Assembly (NCBI RefSeq): GCF_006546985.1
Contig: NZ_VATK01000010.1
Coordinates: 62,001-126,000, forward strand
DNA: 64,000 nucleotides
Origin: Bacillus sp. 03113
Lineage (GTDB): Bacteria; Bacillota; Bacilli; Bacillales; Cytobacillaceae
Reading direction: 5' to 3'
A program made the position numbers and the translations under genes. Under the pieces are notes generated by a model. It had not been told where the DNA came from. It saw only the letters and a list, made by a program, of their open reading frames with translations, and made no database searches. Positions 19,213-28,210 of this stretch are shown here, in pieces (position 1 is the first letter of the stretch; each line of letters begins with the position of its first letter).

Positions 19213-21156
19213 TTATGGAAACGGGTGCGGATGTGGATTAAGTTGTTCCATGGACAATCGTTTTTTCGTATACCCAAGCTGCATAGGTACTTTTAGTACC
19301 CTCTCTAATCCAGTTACACGGGTAAGATGATGGCCAAATGTCATCGGCAGCATACCTGGAATTAGCACCTTTACACAATACAATCCATTTCTCTTGATTT
19401 CCGATGACGACTGATCCACCACAATGACTTCAAGATTTAATTGACGAAACACTTGTAGAATGTCCCGCAAATCGTCGGTTAAGTCAGCATGATTCTCCCT
19501 TCGCTTAAATTCCTCATCAAACGTTCGCAGCGGACGATTCTCATCCAGCAAAAACTGTAATCGTTCCTGTGCTTGCGGCAAGCCATACAGCATGCCATGA
19601 TCATCCATATTCTGTACCAAGGAAGAATCTTGAAGTAATCGCCTATACTCCTTTTGGTTCGTTTCAAATTTATCGTCTAGCGTTAGCATCATGCCGGCCA
19701 ACTCATGAACGGCGCTTTTAACCGCACGTAATGGATCTAAATGAGCTCCAGCCGCACAGATAATATTCATTCCCTTTTGTTTTCTATTTTTCGCCATCGC
19801 CCAAACGCTTGGGATCCCATGCTCCATCGTCGAGTTAAACAAATGCAAGTCATATCCAGCTATCTCTCGTACACGGTCGATCATCAACTGTAATTCTTGA
19901 TCGTTAGCGGAAGTAGGATCAAGACGAGGGAGAGGCAGATGTGCGTACCAAGTCAGTAAAAAGGAATCACGCTCCACCACTTCTAAAATACCGTAAAAAA
20001 TGGCTTCTTCTAACGTTCCTCCTAATGCGCATCCGTTAGAGGTTTCATAAACAAATCCCCCGCCGCATCCTAAGCTGTAATAGGCTAGCAGCTCGGGAAC
20101 CAGTATCGGACGCTCTTGCAAAAAAGAATAGCCCCATACCCAATTTATAGGTTTATTAGGATTAAATGGTTTAAACGGAAATCCAGGCAGAGCATACTGC
20201 TCCTTTGTGTGTACCCCTAATTTTATAGGGTTAAGAGCCTGATTTTTCAAGTTGCGGTAACTATCATAGATCACTGTACGTTTTCCACGTGGCGACATCC
20301 CGCAGGACCGCTCCAAACCTTCCAAAATGGCCGTCAACTCACTTATCTCGTAGGAATGAGTTCGACCTGCTGTTCCCTCGTCTGCTGTAAATAATGGCAG
20401 GTTGGTGATTACATCTGCAAAAGGGGTTGTAAAGTCATACATTTTCCCATTCAATAATCCTGTCCGATTATCCAAATAGTCTTTCATTAAAACATGATTT
20501 AGCTCATCCATCGAACGGCAGCGGTATCGATCAATGCTGATTTTCGGACTTGGTTTCAGTGATATTTGAGCTGCTGTCGCTGAATCATCAGGTAACTTAT
20601 TACAAATAGGGCACATTGGATCTGGTAAAATAAAGTGGCTTGAGCTCTCCAAAGTTTTAAGGTTAATCAATAAAATACGGTCTTTTAAGTGGTCCATGTT
20701 TCCTTGCAAAACTCTCTCAATCTCTGATTCGAGCAGATAATTCATCTGTAAAAGTCCTGTACGCGATGCCCATGCATCATCCGTCAATCCCTCATATTCC
20801 GAAAGCATTTGTTGAATCTCCCACATCTCCTTACGGTCACGTCCTGCCATTAAGTGCCGCATATCAGCGCATTGAGAGCAGCCAGGTGCATCTGGGCTTA
20901 CAAATGGTCCTATCACACCTTCTCCAAATGAAACGAATCCTCGCAGCCAGGGTATCCCTTTAGGTTGTAACATCTCTTCAGCCTTTCGATGAATGGATGG
21001 ATTCCATGTATCATGTAATACTAAAACCATATCAGCTTCCTCTGGTACTCCTGCCTCAAAATTAGGATAATAAAAAACCTCATACTCTTTAAACAGTTCT
21101 TCGTATACAAGGTTCGCTAATAACCCTTCACCAACAATGACTAAGACCGCACTCAC
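19213..21156 (-). CDS. Fused E1-like/YcaO cyclodehydratase of the TOMM cluster
   Basis: A 647-residue fusion. The N-terminal third is E1/ThiF-like and binds the precursor leader; it has CSQC and a second CPIC pair suggesting structural zinc. The remaining two thirds are a YcaO domain, which activates peptide amide oxygens with ATP to cyclise Cys/Ser/Thr to azolines. ETSNGCALGGTLEEA and EVVERDSFLLTW are YcaO features, and the C-terminus has the Pro-rich PHPHPFP tail of azoline-forming YcaOs. It overlaps the upstream gene by 4 bases. Confidence 0.92.
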   Translation of the reverse strand: MSAVLVIVGEGLLANLVYEELFKEYEVFYYPNFEAGVPEEADMVLVLHDTWNPSIHRKAEEMLQPKGIPWLRGFVSFGEGVIGPFVSPDAPGCSQCADMRHLMAGRDRKEMWEIQQMLSEYEGLTDDAWASRTGLLQMNYLLESEIERVLQGNMDHLKDRILLINLKTLESSSHFILPDPMCPICNKLPDDSATAAQISLKPSPKISIDRYRCRSMDELNHVLMKDYLDNRTGLLNGKMYDFTTPFADVITNLPLFTADEGTAGRTHSYEISELTAILEGLERSCGMSPRGKRTVIYDSYRNLKNQALNPIKLGVHTKEQYALPGFPFKPFNPNKPINWVWGYSFLQERPILVPELLAYYSLGCGGGFVYETSNGCALGGTLEEAIFYGILEVVERDSFLLTWYAHLPLPRLDPTSANDQELQLMIDRVREIAGYDLHLFNSTMEHGIPSVWAMAKNRKQKGMNIICAAGAHLDPLRAVKSAVHELAGMMLTLDDKFETNQKEYRRLLQDSSLVQNMDDHGMLYGLPQAQERLQFLLDENRPLRTFDEEFKRRENHADLTDDLRDILQVFRQLNLEVIVVDQSSSEIKRNGLYCVKVLIPGMLPMTFGHHLTRVTGLERVLKVPMQLGYTKKRLSMEQLNPHPHPFP

Positions 21157-23117
21157 AAGGATGCCTCCTCTCGTAACAGCACGCCATACACACCTGCAAG
21201 CTTATCTTGCCAAAACGGTTCCAGTTCTAATTCAAAAACTACCAGCTGCTTTTGGTTCCGTTTTAAGATTTGTGTAGCAGATTTCAAAGTTTCTGATTCT
21301 GTTACATCTCTACTCGCAAGAATTTCAAGATTTAGCTGTGCCTTTTCATCTAATAGCACGGAAGAAACCTCTAACGATTGTGTTGATTGGCAAGGAATTT
21401 CGTTTTGTACCTTCATAAGCGCCTGCTGTAACGCTTTTTGTAATGCGTTTGTGATAGTCAAACCTACACTCCCGAACCACTGGTCGTTCGATCCGACCCA
21501 AACGACAGGAAAACCGAATATCTCCTCTCCTAATCCAATGGTCGGTACTCCTTGCATCTTGATCAGTGCTTCTAAATAAAACCGGCTGCGTTCATCTTCG
21601 ATCGCAGTTAACTGTACCCGTGAGACAACATTTTTCTTTTCAATCTGTCGTTTTCTCAACTCCTCTGTTAAACACTTTTGCAACCCGCGGCTAACGCCTT
21701 CCGAAAATGTTGCTCCTACTCCTACACCAACAATTTCCTGCCGTTCCTTCAAGTTCCTTCCTAATTCCTCATGTGAAGGCAGAGTCTTAATAAGCGGATT
21801 AACCATTCTCGATACGTACGCTTCAATTCCAGCAAGTCCTGCTTCTCGTCTTGCTACATCATGTGTTAAATCTGTACATACAATGGCTGGCAGCAAATTA
21901 GCTGGTCCCTCTGACAATGGGTCAACTGCCTGAACGCGGCACTGAGCTAACGGAAGCTGGATTAAATCTCCTTCCTCCCAAATGTGAAAAATACCTGATT
22001 CCATCGATGTTATTTGGCTAAAGGTAAGAAACAAGCTATCAGTTTCATTTCTGGTTGAACTCTGTTCTAGCCGCAAATCGAAATCTTGAACACATTTAGC
22101 CGCTAGACTTCCAGTTACAAGAGGATGAGGCAGGAACGAATGCCATTTTCCTTCCAATGTATCGAAGTTAAGCAGGAAAAATTGATTTTTCAGTATCGAT
22201 TCGGTCACTCCTGTGTTGTATTTAAAGCATTCAAATGCAATCACATTAGCCATCATTGCACAACCGGTAGATGCGGAATTGTACAATGGCTGGTCTCTAC
22301 TTAACGCTGATTGATGTATGCGGCTCCATAGTGATTCCCAGCATCCATCAGAGTCTGGATGAACTAAAGGGCCAGCTAATCCTACCTGGTTTAAGCATAT
22401 TGCTGGGAGGAATACCTTTTTCTCTTCTCTGCACACCTTATGAAGCACTCGTAATTCCTCAACATTGCCTTTCTGCGAAACATACAAAATCGAGTCAAAA
22501 GGCTGCACAATCTCTCGCCAAGCACTTTCTCCATCCGTGTGAAGGATAACCTCCTCTACTGCCACCTCAGGATCTGATTTCGTGGCATTTGCGACTAGAT
22601 CTTTTAATCTTTGTCTGTTAGTCGGTACTGAGTTCATAATAAGTAAATGAAGCTTGGGCAAGCCAGATTCAAGTAACGCAGAAACTAACGAGACAAAAAA
22701 AGGCCCAGAACCAACTGCCAGTACTTTCGCCTGACGATACTTTTGAAAACGGTATGCTCCTGAATCAACGAAACTATCTAAAAATTCAATTTGAGAAGCA
22801 TATTTTTTAAGAATGTGTTTGGCTAATTGATGCGGACGATCATGGCTCACATCCTTAACATATCCATTCTGATGCAGCACCTCCGCAATTTCATACACCC
22901 GATCTCGATATGGTCCAGGCAATCCGTTTGTTAAATCTTCTAAGGAGTACTTTCCGTTGAACATTGGGATTAGCTTTTCAACCCACTGATCAATCATACT
23001 CCCCTCCATACGAAACGAACTTAAGTTATTCCTAAAATACACTCCGCTGTTTGGATCTGGAAGAAAAAATGTGTCCCTTTTTACTTTTAGACGCATAGAA
23101 GGAATTAAATTTGTCAT
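21153..23117 (-). CDS. Putative thiazole-containing bacteriocin maturation protein (ThiF-like, TIGR03693-like)
   Basis: A 654-residue protein. The N-terminus has a winged-helix/leader-recognition-like segment (about 1-100) followed by a Rossmann-like ThiF/E1 fold (VLAVGSGPFFVSLVSALLESG) without an obvious adenylation catalytic set. Such proteins accompany YcaO fusions in Bacillus heterocycloanthracin-type clusters and are presumed to help present the precursor. The ATG follows GAGGAGG. Its exact role is inferred from context. Confidence 0.82.
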   Translation of the reverse strand: MTNLIPSMRLKVKRDTFFLPDPNSGVYFRNNLSSFRMEGSMIDQWVEKLIPMFNGKYSLEDLTNGLPGPYRDRVYEIAEVLHQNGYVKDVSHDRPHQLAKHILKKYASQIEFLDSFVDSGAYRFQKYRQAKVLAVGSGPFFVSLVSALLESGLPKLHLLIMNSVPTNRQRLKDLVANATKSDPEVAVEEVILHTDGESAWREIVQPFDSILYVSQKGNVEELRVLHKVCREEKKVFLPAICLNQVGLAGPLVHPDSDGCWESLWSRIHQSALSRDQPLYNSASTGCAMMANVIAFECFKYNTGVTESILKNQFFLLNFDTLEGKWHSFLPHPLVTGSLAAKCVQDFDLRLEQSSTRNETDSLFLTFSQITSMESGIFHIWEEGDLIQLPLAQCRVQAVDPLSEGPANLLPAIVCTDLTHDVARREAGLAGIEAYVSRMVNPLIKTLPSHEELGRNLKERQEIVGVGVGATFSEGVSRGLQKCLTEELRKRQIEKKNVVSRVQLTAIEDERSRFYLEALIKMQGVPTIGLGEEIFGFPVVWVGSNDQWFGSVGLTITNALQKALQQALMKVQNEIPCQSTQSLEVSSVLLDEKAQLNLEILASRDVTESETLKSATQILKRNQKQLVVFELELEPFWQDKLAGVYGVLLREEASL

Positions 23118-23274
23118 TCAGTACCTCCTCGTTGAATTGATCAACACTCCCTCTATCCATTCTATGTAACTTAATTTGTCCGTTATGTAATAAGAAAGCG
23201 TCCATATTTTTCTTAAAAGCAGTTACTTCTTTTCTGAAATCGTCATCATTTAGACTAAAAGCACCTGCATCCAT
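23032..23274 (-). CDS. Possible small protein of the TOMM cluster
   Basis: An 80-residue frame from ATG 23274 that lies after the precursor and runs 86 bases into the maturation gene in another frame. The first 55 residues (MDAGAFSLNDDDFRKEV...) have ordinary coding composition, while the overlapped tail is Ser/Lys-rich. There is no strong ribosome-binding site (AAGTGG, distant). The frame is open further upstream to 23529, but that part is the shadow of the precursor. It is not recognised. Confidence 0.35.
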   Translation of the reverse strand: MDAGAFSLNDDDFRKEVTAFKKNMDAFLLHNGQIKLHRMDRGSVDQFNEEVLNDKFNSFYASKSKKGHIFSSRSKQRSVF

Positions 23275-23316
23275 ATTAAAGACAACCACTTGCAATTTGG
23301 ATACAAACGAATAAAT

Positions 23317-23344
23317 AGCCCAGCATGAAAAACATGCTGGGGCT
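23317..23344 (-). promoter_or_regulatory. Hairpin between precursor and modification genes
   Basis: AGCCCAGCATG pairs with CATGCTGGGGCT (one bulged G) across a 5-base loop, about 43 bases after the precursor stop and without a strong T-run. A processing/stability hairpin or partial terminator would let the precursor message exceed that of the enzymes. Confidence 0.6.
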
Positions 23345-23386
23345 ACTTCTCTTTTTATAAACGCTGTTTTCATTGGATGGGCTAAA

Positions 23387-23638
23387 TCAACCGCCGCAAC
23401 GGCCTCCACAGCGGTCTCCACAACGACCTCCGCAACGGAAACAATTCGAACATCGAAAACAATTAAAACAGCTAACACAGAAAAAGCAAAAGAAACAACT
23501 AAAGCAACGAAAACAGTTAAACCCACCACATTGACGAGCTTGATCTAAATAATATTGATTTTGATCCCATGGAATTGCCTCATTCGCATGGAAATCACCG
23601 ACATTCAACCTTTGAAGATCATTTTGAAAATCATTCAT
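23387..23638 (-). CDS. Heterocycloanthracin/sonorensin-type TOMM precursor peptide
   Basis: 83 residues. A leader of about 36 residues (LNVGDFHANEAIPWD...) is followed by a Cys-rich core with 14 cysteines at 37, 42, then every third residue to 69, then 73, 77 and 81. Spacer pairs are mostly Phe, Arg, Ser and Asn, and the end is (GGRC)-like. This repeating Cys pattern is typical of heterocycloanthracin/sonorensin substrates, whose cysteines become thiazoles. The ATG follows GGAGGT. It sits immediately upstream of its modification genes. Confidence 0.93.
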   Translation of the reverse strand: MNDFQNDLQRLNVGDFHANEAIPWDQNQYYLDQARQCGGFNCFRCFSCFFCFFCVSCFNCFRCSNCFRCGGRCGDRCGGRCGG

Positions 23639-23955
23639 GTTACATACCTCCGTCTATTTATTTTATGAATTATTCCAGTGACTTAAAAAGTGACAATATC
23701 ATAGTTTGATAAACAGCATTTCGAATGTAAATTCACCATTTCATTCCAAACACTCCCCAACAAAATATGAATAATGATTGGGTATGGTTACTAATTCAAA
23801 TGCTTATTTTAGGAGATTTTTCATTAAATTTTATAAAAAAATGGAGTATATTTTTATATGAATAAAGTATGTCAGAAAACCTAACAAAAAGATTGATTTA
23901 TTCATCATCTACTAGTAATATAACTACTTAAAGATAGTAGTAAAGGTGAAAACAG
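23639..23955. other. Divergent intergenic region, TOMM precursor and mpsC-like gene
   Basis: An AT-rich 317-base region holding the promoters of the leftward TOMM cluster and the rightward MpsC-type gene. GGAGGT for the precursor (about 23646-23651) and AAAGGTGA for the rightward gene are visible. I could not assign a confident promoter or operator. Confidence 0.4.
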
Positions 23956-24297
23956 ATGGATCAGTCTTTTAAGAAGAGCTTAGCCACCCTTTTCAATGAA
24001 ACGAATAAAGAAATTTTTCATGTTGGCGTACATGAACAAAAAATCGAAATAGTTGGAAATAAAATTTTAATTTTAGCAAGGACACAGCGCATCCCAGCAT
24101 TAGATGCTTTAGGTGATGAGCATAGCGGATTGGTCTTAGCACTGGATGCTGCCTTATCCTCTAGGTATAAAACTTTGTTAAAAGAAAAATTAGAAGATAT
24201 GTTTGACTTAAAAATCACTTCCTTGTTTAGAGATTACGATCCTAACAAAGGAATTTCTTGCACGGTTATTTGTTTAGAAAATCAAATAACTAAATAA
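23956..24297 (+). CDS. MpsC-family protein (DUF2294)
   Basis: 113 residues, cytosolic, matching DUF2294: the N-terminal FKKSLATLFNETNKEIFHVGV and the C-terminal TSLFRDYDPNKGISCTVICLE. The family is now named after MpsC of the staphylococcal cation-translocating MpsABC system, but stand-alone copies are common in bacilli. No mpsA or mpsB is nearby. The terminator downstream makes it a single-gene unit. Confidence 0.75.
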   Translation: MDQSFKKSLATLFNETNKEIFHVGVHEQKIEIVGNKILILARTQRIPALDALGDEHSGLVLALDAALSSRYKTLLKEKLEDMFDLKITSLFRDYDPNKGISCTVICLENQITK

Positions 24298-24382
24298 CAT
24301 TGCTTGTAGAAGATGCGTATAAACGTTTTTTCTGCAACCGATAATAAAATTTTGCGGATGCTTAACCTCTGTTTACGGAAGG

Positions 24383-24443
24383 AAAGAGCCGTGAAGACAG
24401 AAGAAACATTACTTGTGTTTCTTCTGTCTTCACGGCTCTTTTT
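24383..24443 (+). terminator. Strong terminator after the mpsC-like gene
   Basis: A perfect stem of about 25 bp, AAAGAGCCGTGAAGACAG... with ...CTGTCTTCACGGCTCTTT, followed by Ts. It insulates the oxygenase locus downstream. Confidence 0.95.
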
Positions 24444-24522
24444 GATAATAGAGTTAGTTAAAACCGCTTCTACACCAGAGAATATATTGTAATTAAAATT
24501 AAAAGTGAAGGGATGAAGCATT

Positions 24523-25575
24523 ATGCAAGAAAACTCCACAGTAAGCAAAAAAAGAGATTTACCACCATTTCCTCGTGACTGTACTTTTACTATAGAAGAT
24601 TGGACTGTACTAAGTAAATATTGGTACCCTGTTGCTCAAAGTACAGAAGTAACGGAGAAACCAATGGCCGTTAAATTGCTTGATGTCAACTTAGTCGTTT
24701 ATCGGACCAAAAGTAAAATCGTTGTAGCGCGTGACCTTTGTGTTCACCGTGGCACTCCTCTTAGCATGGGATGGGTAGAAGAAGAAGATATCGTTTGTCC
24801 TTATCATGGTTTTCGTTTTAATACGGACGGAAAATGTACATCCATTCCAGCACATCCTGATGCAAAAATAAATCCACGCCTCTGTATGGCTGTTTTTCCA
24901 GTAGTTGAACGTTTTGGATTAGTGTGGACCTCATTAACTGGGGAAGAGGATAACCTTCCTCGCTTTGAAGCTTGGGATAACCCAGACTTCCAACAAATTG
25001 TTTGTCCTGAGTTTGAAATTAAAGGATCCGCTGGAAGACAAATGGAAGGATTCCTTGATGTAGCTCACTTTGCTTGGGTGCACACTGAATCATTCGCTGA
25101 TCGAAATAACCCATTTGTTCCTCGTTACCAAGTAGACAATACAGATTACGGCATCCATGTAGAATATTTAAGTAATGTCAGCAATTATCCAAAAGCGCTC
25201 CAGCACCGTAATCCAGAAGGCTTTAAATGGCTTCGCGTCTTTGATGTATATCCGCCTTTTACAGCTACTTTAAAAGTGTATTTCCCTAATGATGGAGAGT
25301 TGTGGATCATGAATGCTGTTTGTCCAGTCTCTGCGAGAGAAACGAAATTGTTTGTTCCGATTGCGAGAAACTTCGACAAGGACTCTTCGATCGAAGATGT
25401 ATACGCCTTTAATCTTCAAATATTTACAGAAGATAGAGAAATGGTAGAAAATCAAAAGCCTGAGGATTTACCGCTTGACTTGCAAATGGAAACCCATATC
25501 ATGGCCGATAAAACATCTGTCGCTTATCGAAAAAAATTAATAGAACTTGGTCTTGGATCGCAGTATACAAGTTAA
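24523..25575 (+). CDS. Rieske non-heme iron oxygenase, terminal component 1
   Basis: 350 residues. The Rieske [2Fe-2S] site is C73-x-H75...C92-x2-H95. The mononuclear iron facial triad is D179-x2-H182-x4-H187, with D304 (ED-x4-ENQ) as third ligand. The length and lack of any beta subunit place it with alpha-only oxygenases (VanA, DdmC, NdmA/NdmB) that demethylate or hydroxylate small molecules. The C-terminal region (VENQKPEDLPLD, later DKTSVAYRK) resembles NdmA as I recall it. It leads an operon with its own reductase and ferredoxin. The substrate is unproven. Confidence 0.85.
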   Translation: MQENSTVSKKRDLPPFPRDCTFTIEDWTVLSKYWYPVAQSTEVTEKPMAVKLLDVNLVVYRTKSKIVVARDLCVHRGTPLSMGWVEEEDIVCPYHGFRFNTDGKCTSIPAHPDAKINPRLCMAVFPVVERFGLVWTSLTGEEDNLPRFEAWDNPDFQQIVCPEFEIKGSAGRQMEGFLDVAHFAWVHTESFADRNNPFVPRYQVDNTDYGIHVEYLSNVSNYPKALQHRNPEGFKWLRVFDVYPPFTATLKVYFPNDGELWIMNAVCPVSARETKLFVPIARNFDKDSSIEDVYAFNLQIFTEDREMVENQKPEDLPLDLQMETHIMADKTSVAYRKKLIELGLGSQYTS

Positions 25576-25689
25576 CATTTTAAAAATTTGCATAATTCGA
25601 AAATGCCTGGATTTCATTTTCGCTTTTTACCCCTTCAAATAATCTGAGGAAAAGATGATATTTGGAGTGATTAATAGGAGGTTTACATC

Positions 25690-26688
25690 TTGGAAATGGA
25701 TAAAAAAATCTATGATATTACTATTATTGGAGGAGGTCCTATAGGTTTATTTGCTTCTTTCTATGGAGGAATGCGGAATTCCTCAGTAAAAATTATCGAG
25801 AGCCTCCCTCAACTCGGCGGCCAGCTCTCAACCCTGTATCCTGAAAAATATATTTATGATATAGCAGGATTTCCGAAAGTTAGAGCTCAAGAATTAGTCG
25901 ACCGTTTAAAAGAGCAAACGGAGCAGTTTAATCCGACTATTTGTTTAGAACAAGTAGCTCAGGATCTTGAAATAAAAGATGATGCTACGTTTAAGCTCAT
26001 CACCAATAAAGAAGAGCATCTGACTCGAACCATCGTAATCACTGCTGGAAATGGCGCTTTTCATCCTCGTAAAATTGAGCTTGAAGGTGCAGAAAAATTC
26101 GAGAATGAAAACCTCCATTATTTCATTAATGACTTGGAAAAATTCCGAAACAAAAAAGTTATGATCTGTGGAGGCGGCGATTCCGCTGTTGACTGGGCGC
26201 TTATGCTTGAACCGATCGCAGAAAAAGTTATTCTCGTTCATCGCAGAGATAAATTCCGAGCACATGAACACAGTGTTGAACAATTACATGCTTCTAACGT
26301 TGAAATTATGACGCCTTATATACCAGTGGAGTTTATTGGCAATGACAATCAAATCACTAAAGTCGTATTAGAAAAAGGTAAAGAAAACCTTAAAGATGTG
26401 ATTGAGGTGGATGATGTCATTGTTAACTACGGCTTTGTTTCATCACTAGGTTCGATAAAAAATTGGGGATTAGAAATAGAAAAAAATTCAATTGTCGTCA
26501 ATTCCCGCATGGAAACGAATATTCCAGGAATCTATGCAGCTGGTGATGTCTGCACATTTGATGGAAAAGTAAAGCTTATTGCCACTGGTTTTGGTGAAGC
26601 ACCTACTGCTATCAATAACGCTAAGGCTTACTTAGATCCAAAATCTAAGGTACAGCCTCTTCATAGCACATCTGTTTTTGCTAAATAA
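25690..26688 (+). CDS. Ferredoxin-NAD(P)+ reductase, thioredoxin-reductase-like (YumC type)
   Basis: 332 residues. The FAD-binding [10 protein letters not shown] is at the N-terminus, NAD(P)-binding [12 protein letters not shown] is central, and [11 protein letters not shown] is C-terminal. The redox-active CxxC of thioredoxin reductase is absent, so it fits the flavin ferredoxin reductases of Firmicutes. It should transfer electrons from NAD(P)H to the ferredoxin encoded 17 bases downstream and on to the two oxygenases. The TTG start at 25690 is supported by AGGAGG; an ATG two codons later is possible. Confidence 0.88.
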   Translation: MEMDKKIYDITIIGGGPIGLFASFYGGMRNSSVKIIESLPQLGGQLSTLYPEKYIYDIAGFPKVRAQELVDRLKEQTEQFNPTICLEQVAQDLEIKDDATFKLITNKEEHLTRTIVITAGNGAFHPRKIELEGAEKFENENLHYFINDLEKFRNKKVMICGGGDSAVDWALMLEPIAEKVILVHRRDKFRAHEHSVEQLHASNVEIMTPYIPVEFIGNDNQITKVVLEKGKENLKDVIEVDDVIVNYGFVSSLGSIKNWGLEIEKNSIVVNSRMETNIPGIYAAGDVCTFDGKVKLIATGFGEAPTAINNAKAYLDPKSKVQPLHSTSVFAK

Positions 26689-26705
26689 AGAGAGGAGATC
26701 ATTAA

Positions 26706-26942
<237 letters not shown>

Positions 26943-27007
26943 TAGCATATGTTCTTAGTCTTAAACAGTTTTTGATTTTTTGACATTAGATAATGGAGGG
27001 TATGAGA

Positions 27008-28015
27008 ATGATTAAAGATCCAGTATTGGCAAAATTTTGGCAGCCAGCTGCTTATTCTCATGAATTAGCAGATAAACCAATGCAAGTATATATTTTAGGT
27101 GAGCGTATTGTCCTATTTCGAACAAGTACCGGTGTTCAAGCTTTTAAAGATTTATGTATCCACCGTGGTGCAGAGTTATCACTAGGAAAGGTAGTACATG
27201 ATTGTATTGTCTGCCCATATCATGGATGGGAATACAATACAGACGGGAAATGTGTAAAAATTCCACAACAACCCCCTACTCGTGTCATCCCACCTAAAGC
27301 AAAAGCAATTGTCTACAGCTGTACAGAAAAATATGGACTCATTTGGGTAAAATTAAGCGATGATGCTAATAACGAATTCCCATTCCCAGAATACGTCGAA
27401 TATGATGATCCTTCTTTTAAGACTGTGTGTGCAAATGCACATACAATGAATGCTGCCGCTCCGAGAGTAGTAGAGAATTTCTTAGATGTTAGCCACTTGG
27501 CATTTGTTCACGAAGGTATTCTTGGGGATTCAAATTATGCTGAAATCCCTGACTATAAAGCACATTGGCGAGAAGATCGAATTGTTACAGACGAGATTCC
27601 AGTATTTGCTGATGCTGACGGGACAGGGAATTACGCCACAATCCATTACACATTTGAAGTATTAAGCCCGACAGTCGCTCGATTAAAGAAAGTAAACTAT
27701 GAAACTAAAGAGATCTTCGCCATGCTATTTGCTGCTCGTCCTGAACAGGAGCGCAAGTCGACTGTACATGCATTGGTTTCAAGAAACTATTCATTCGATG
27801 CATCTGATCAATATTTTATTGATTTTCAGCAGACCATTATCGAGCAAGATACTGCAGTCGTTGAAAGTCAAAAACCAGAGGAGCTTCCGCTTGATTTACA
27901 GGAAGAGCTTCATTTAACACCAGATAAACTAAGCATTGCGTACAGAAGATGGCTGGGTGAATTAGGAGTTACCTTTGGCAGTGATGTTGGACGGAGAAAG
28001 GCACAGCTTAACTGA
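27008..28015 (+). CDS. Rieske non-heme iron oxygenase, terminal component 2
   Basis: About 335 residues from the ATG at 27008 (GGAGGGT upstream; the frame opens at 26993). The Rieske site is C50-x-H52...C69-x2-H72; the mononuclear site is D160-x2-H163-x4-H168 with D281. The C-terminal VVESQKPEELPLD and DKLSIAYRRWLGEL closely recall the equivalent part of NdmA-type N-demethylases. It is clearly related to the first oxygenase but diverged along its whole length, suggesting two substrates or two positions on one substrate. Confidence 0.85.
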   Translation: MIKDPVLAKFWQPAAYSHELADKPMQVYILGERIVLFRTSTGVQAFKDLCIHRGAELSLGKVVHDCIVCPYHGWEYNTDGKCVKIPQQPPTRVIPPKAKAIVYSCTEKYGLIWVKLSDDANNEFPFPEYVEYDDPSFKTVCANAHTMNAAAPRVVENFLDVSHLAFVHEGILGDSNYAEIPDYKAHWREDRIVTDEIPVFADADGTGNYATIHYTFEVLSPTVARLKKVNYETKEIFAMLFAARPEQERKSTVHALVSRNYSFDASDQYFIDFQQTIIEQDTAVVESQKPEELPLDLQEELHLTPDKLSIAYRRWLGELGVTFGSDVGRRKAQLN

Positions 28016-28075
28016 TATTTAGTCCTTCCCCCTCCAAGATATATAGAACTAGAGCTTTACTATTTTAACAATACA

Positions 28076-28105
28076 GCAGAGTCTGTCCTAAGAAGGGCAG
28101 ACCCT
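28076..28105 (+). terminator. Hairpin after the second oxygenase gene
   Basis: CAGAGTCTGTCC pairs imperfectly with GGGCAGACCCTG. The T-tract is weak (TGTTTATG), so read-through into the permease is likely. Confidence 0.45.
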
Positions 28106-28210
28106 GTTTATGCATACACTACCCATAGTATCGGTTAATAAAACTCAATTTCTACAATATTTCCTATTAGGACAAAATCTAATCTAAACCATTGAGGGAG
28201 AAAATGAATA

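Noticed and set aside
23274..23529. N-terminal half of the long minus-strand ORF 23032-23529
   Set aside because: It is the out-of-frame shadow of the Cys-rich precursor, giving Val/Ala repeats from the TGY codon array; only the part after 23274 could be real.
17578..24297. Export or immunity function for the MpsC-like gene in the TOMM cluster
   Set aside because: It is on the opposite strand, has its own terminator, and belongs to a family found widely outside such clusters.
28106..28210. Purine riboswitch in front of the NCS2 permease
   Set aside because: Looked for the conserved purine aptamer loops; none found on the plus strand.
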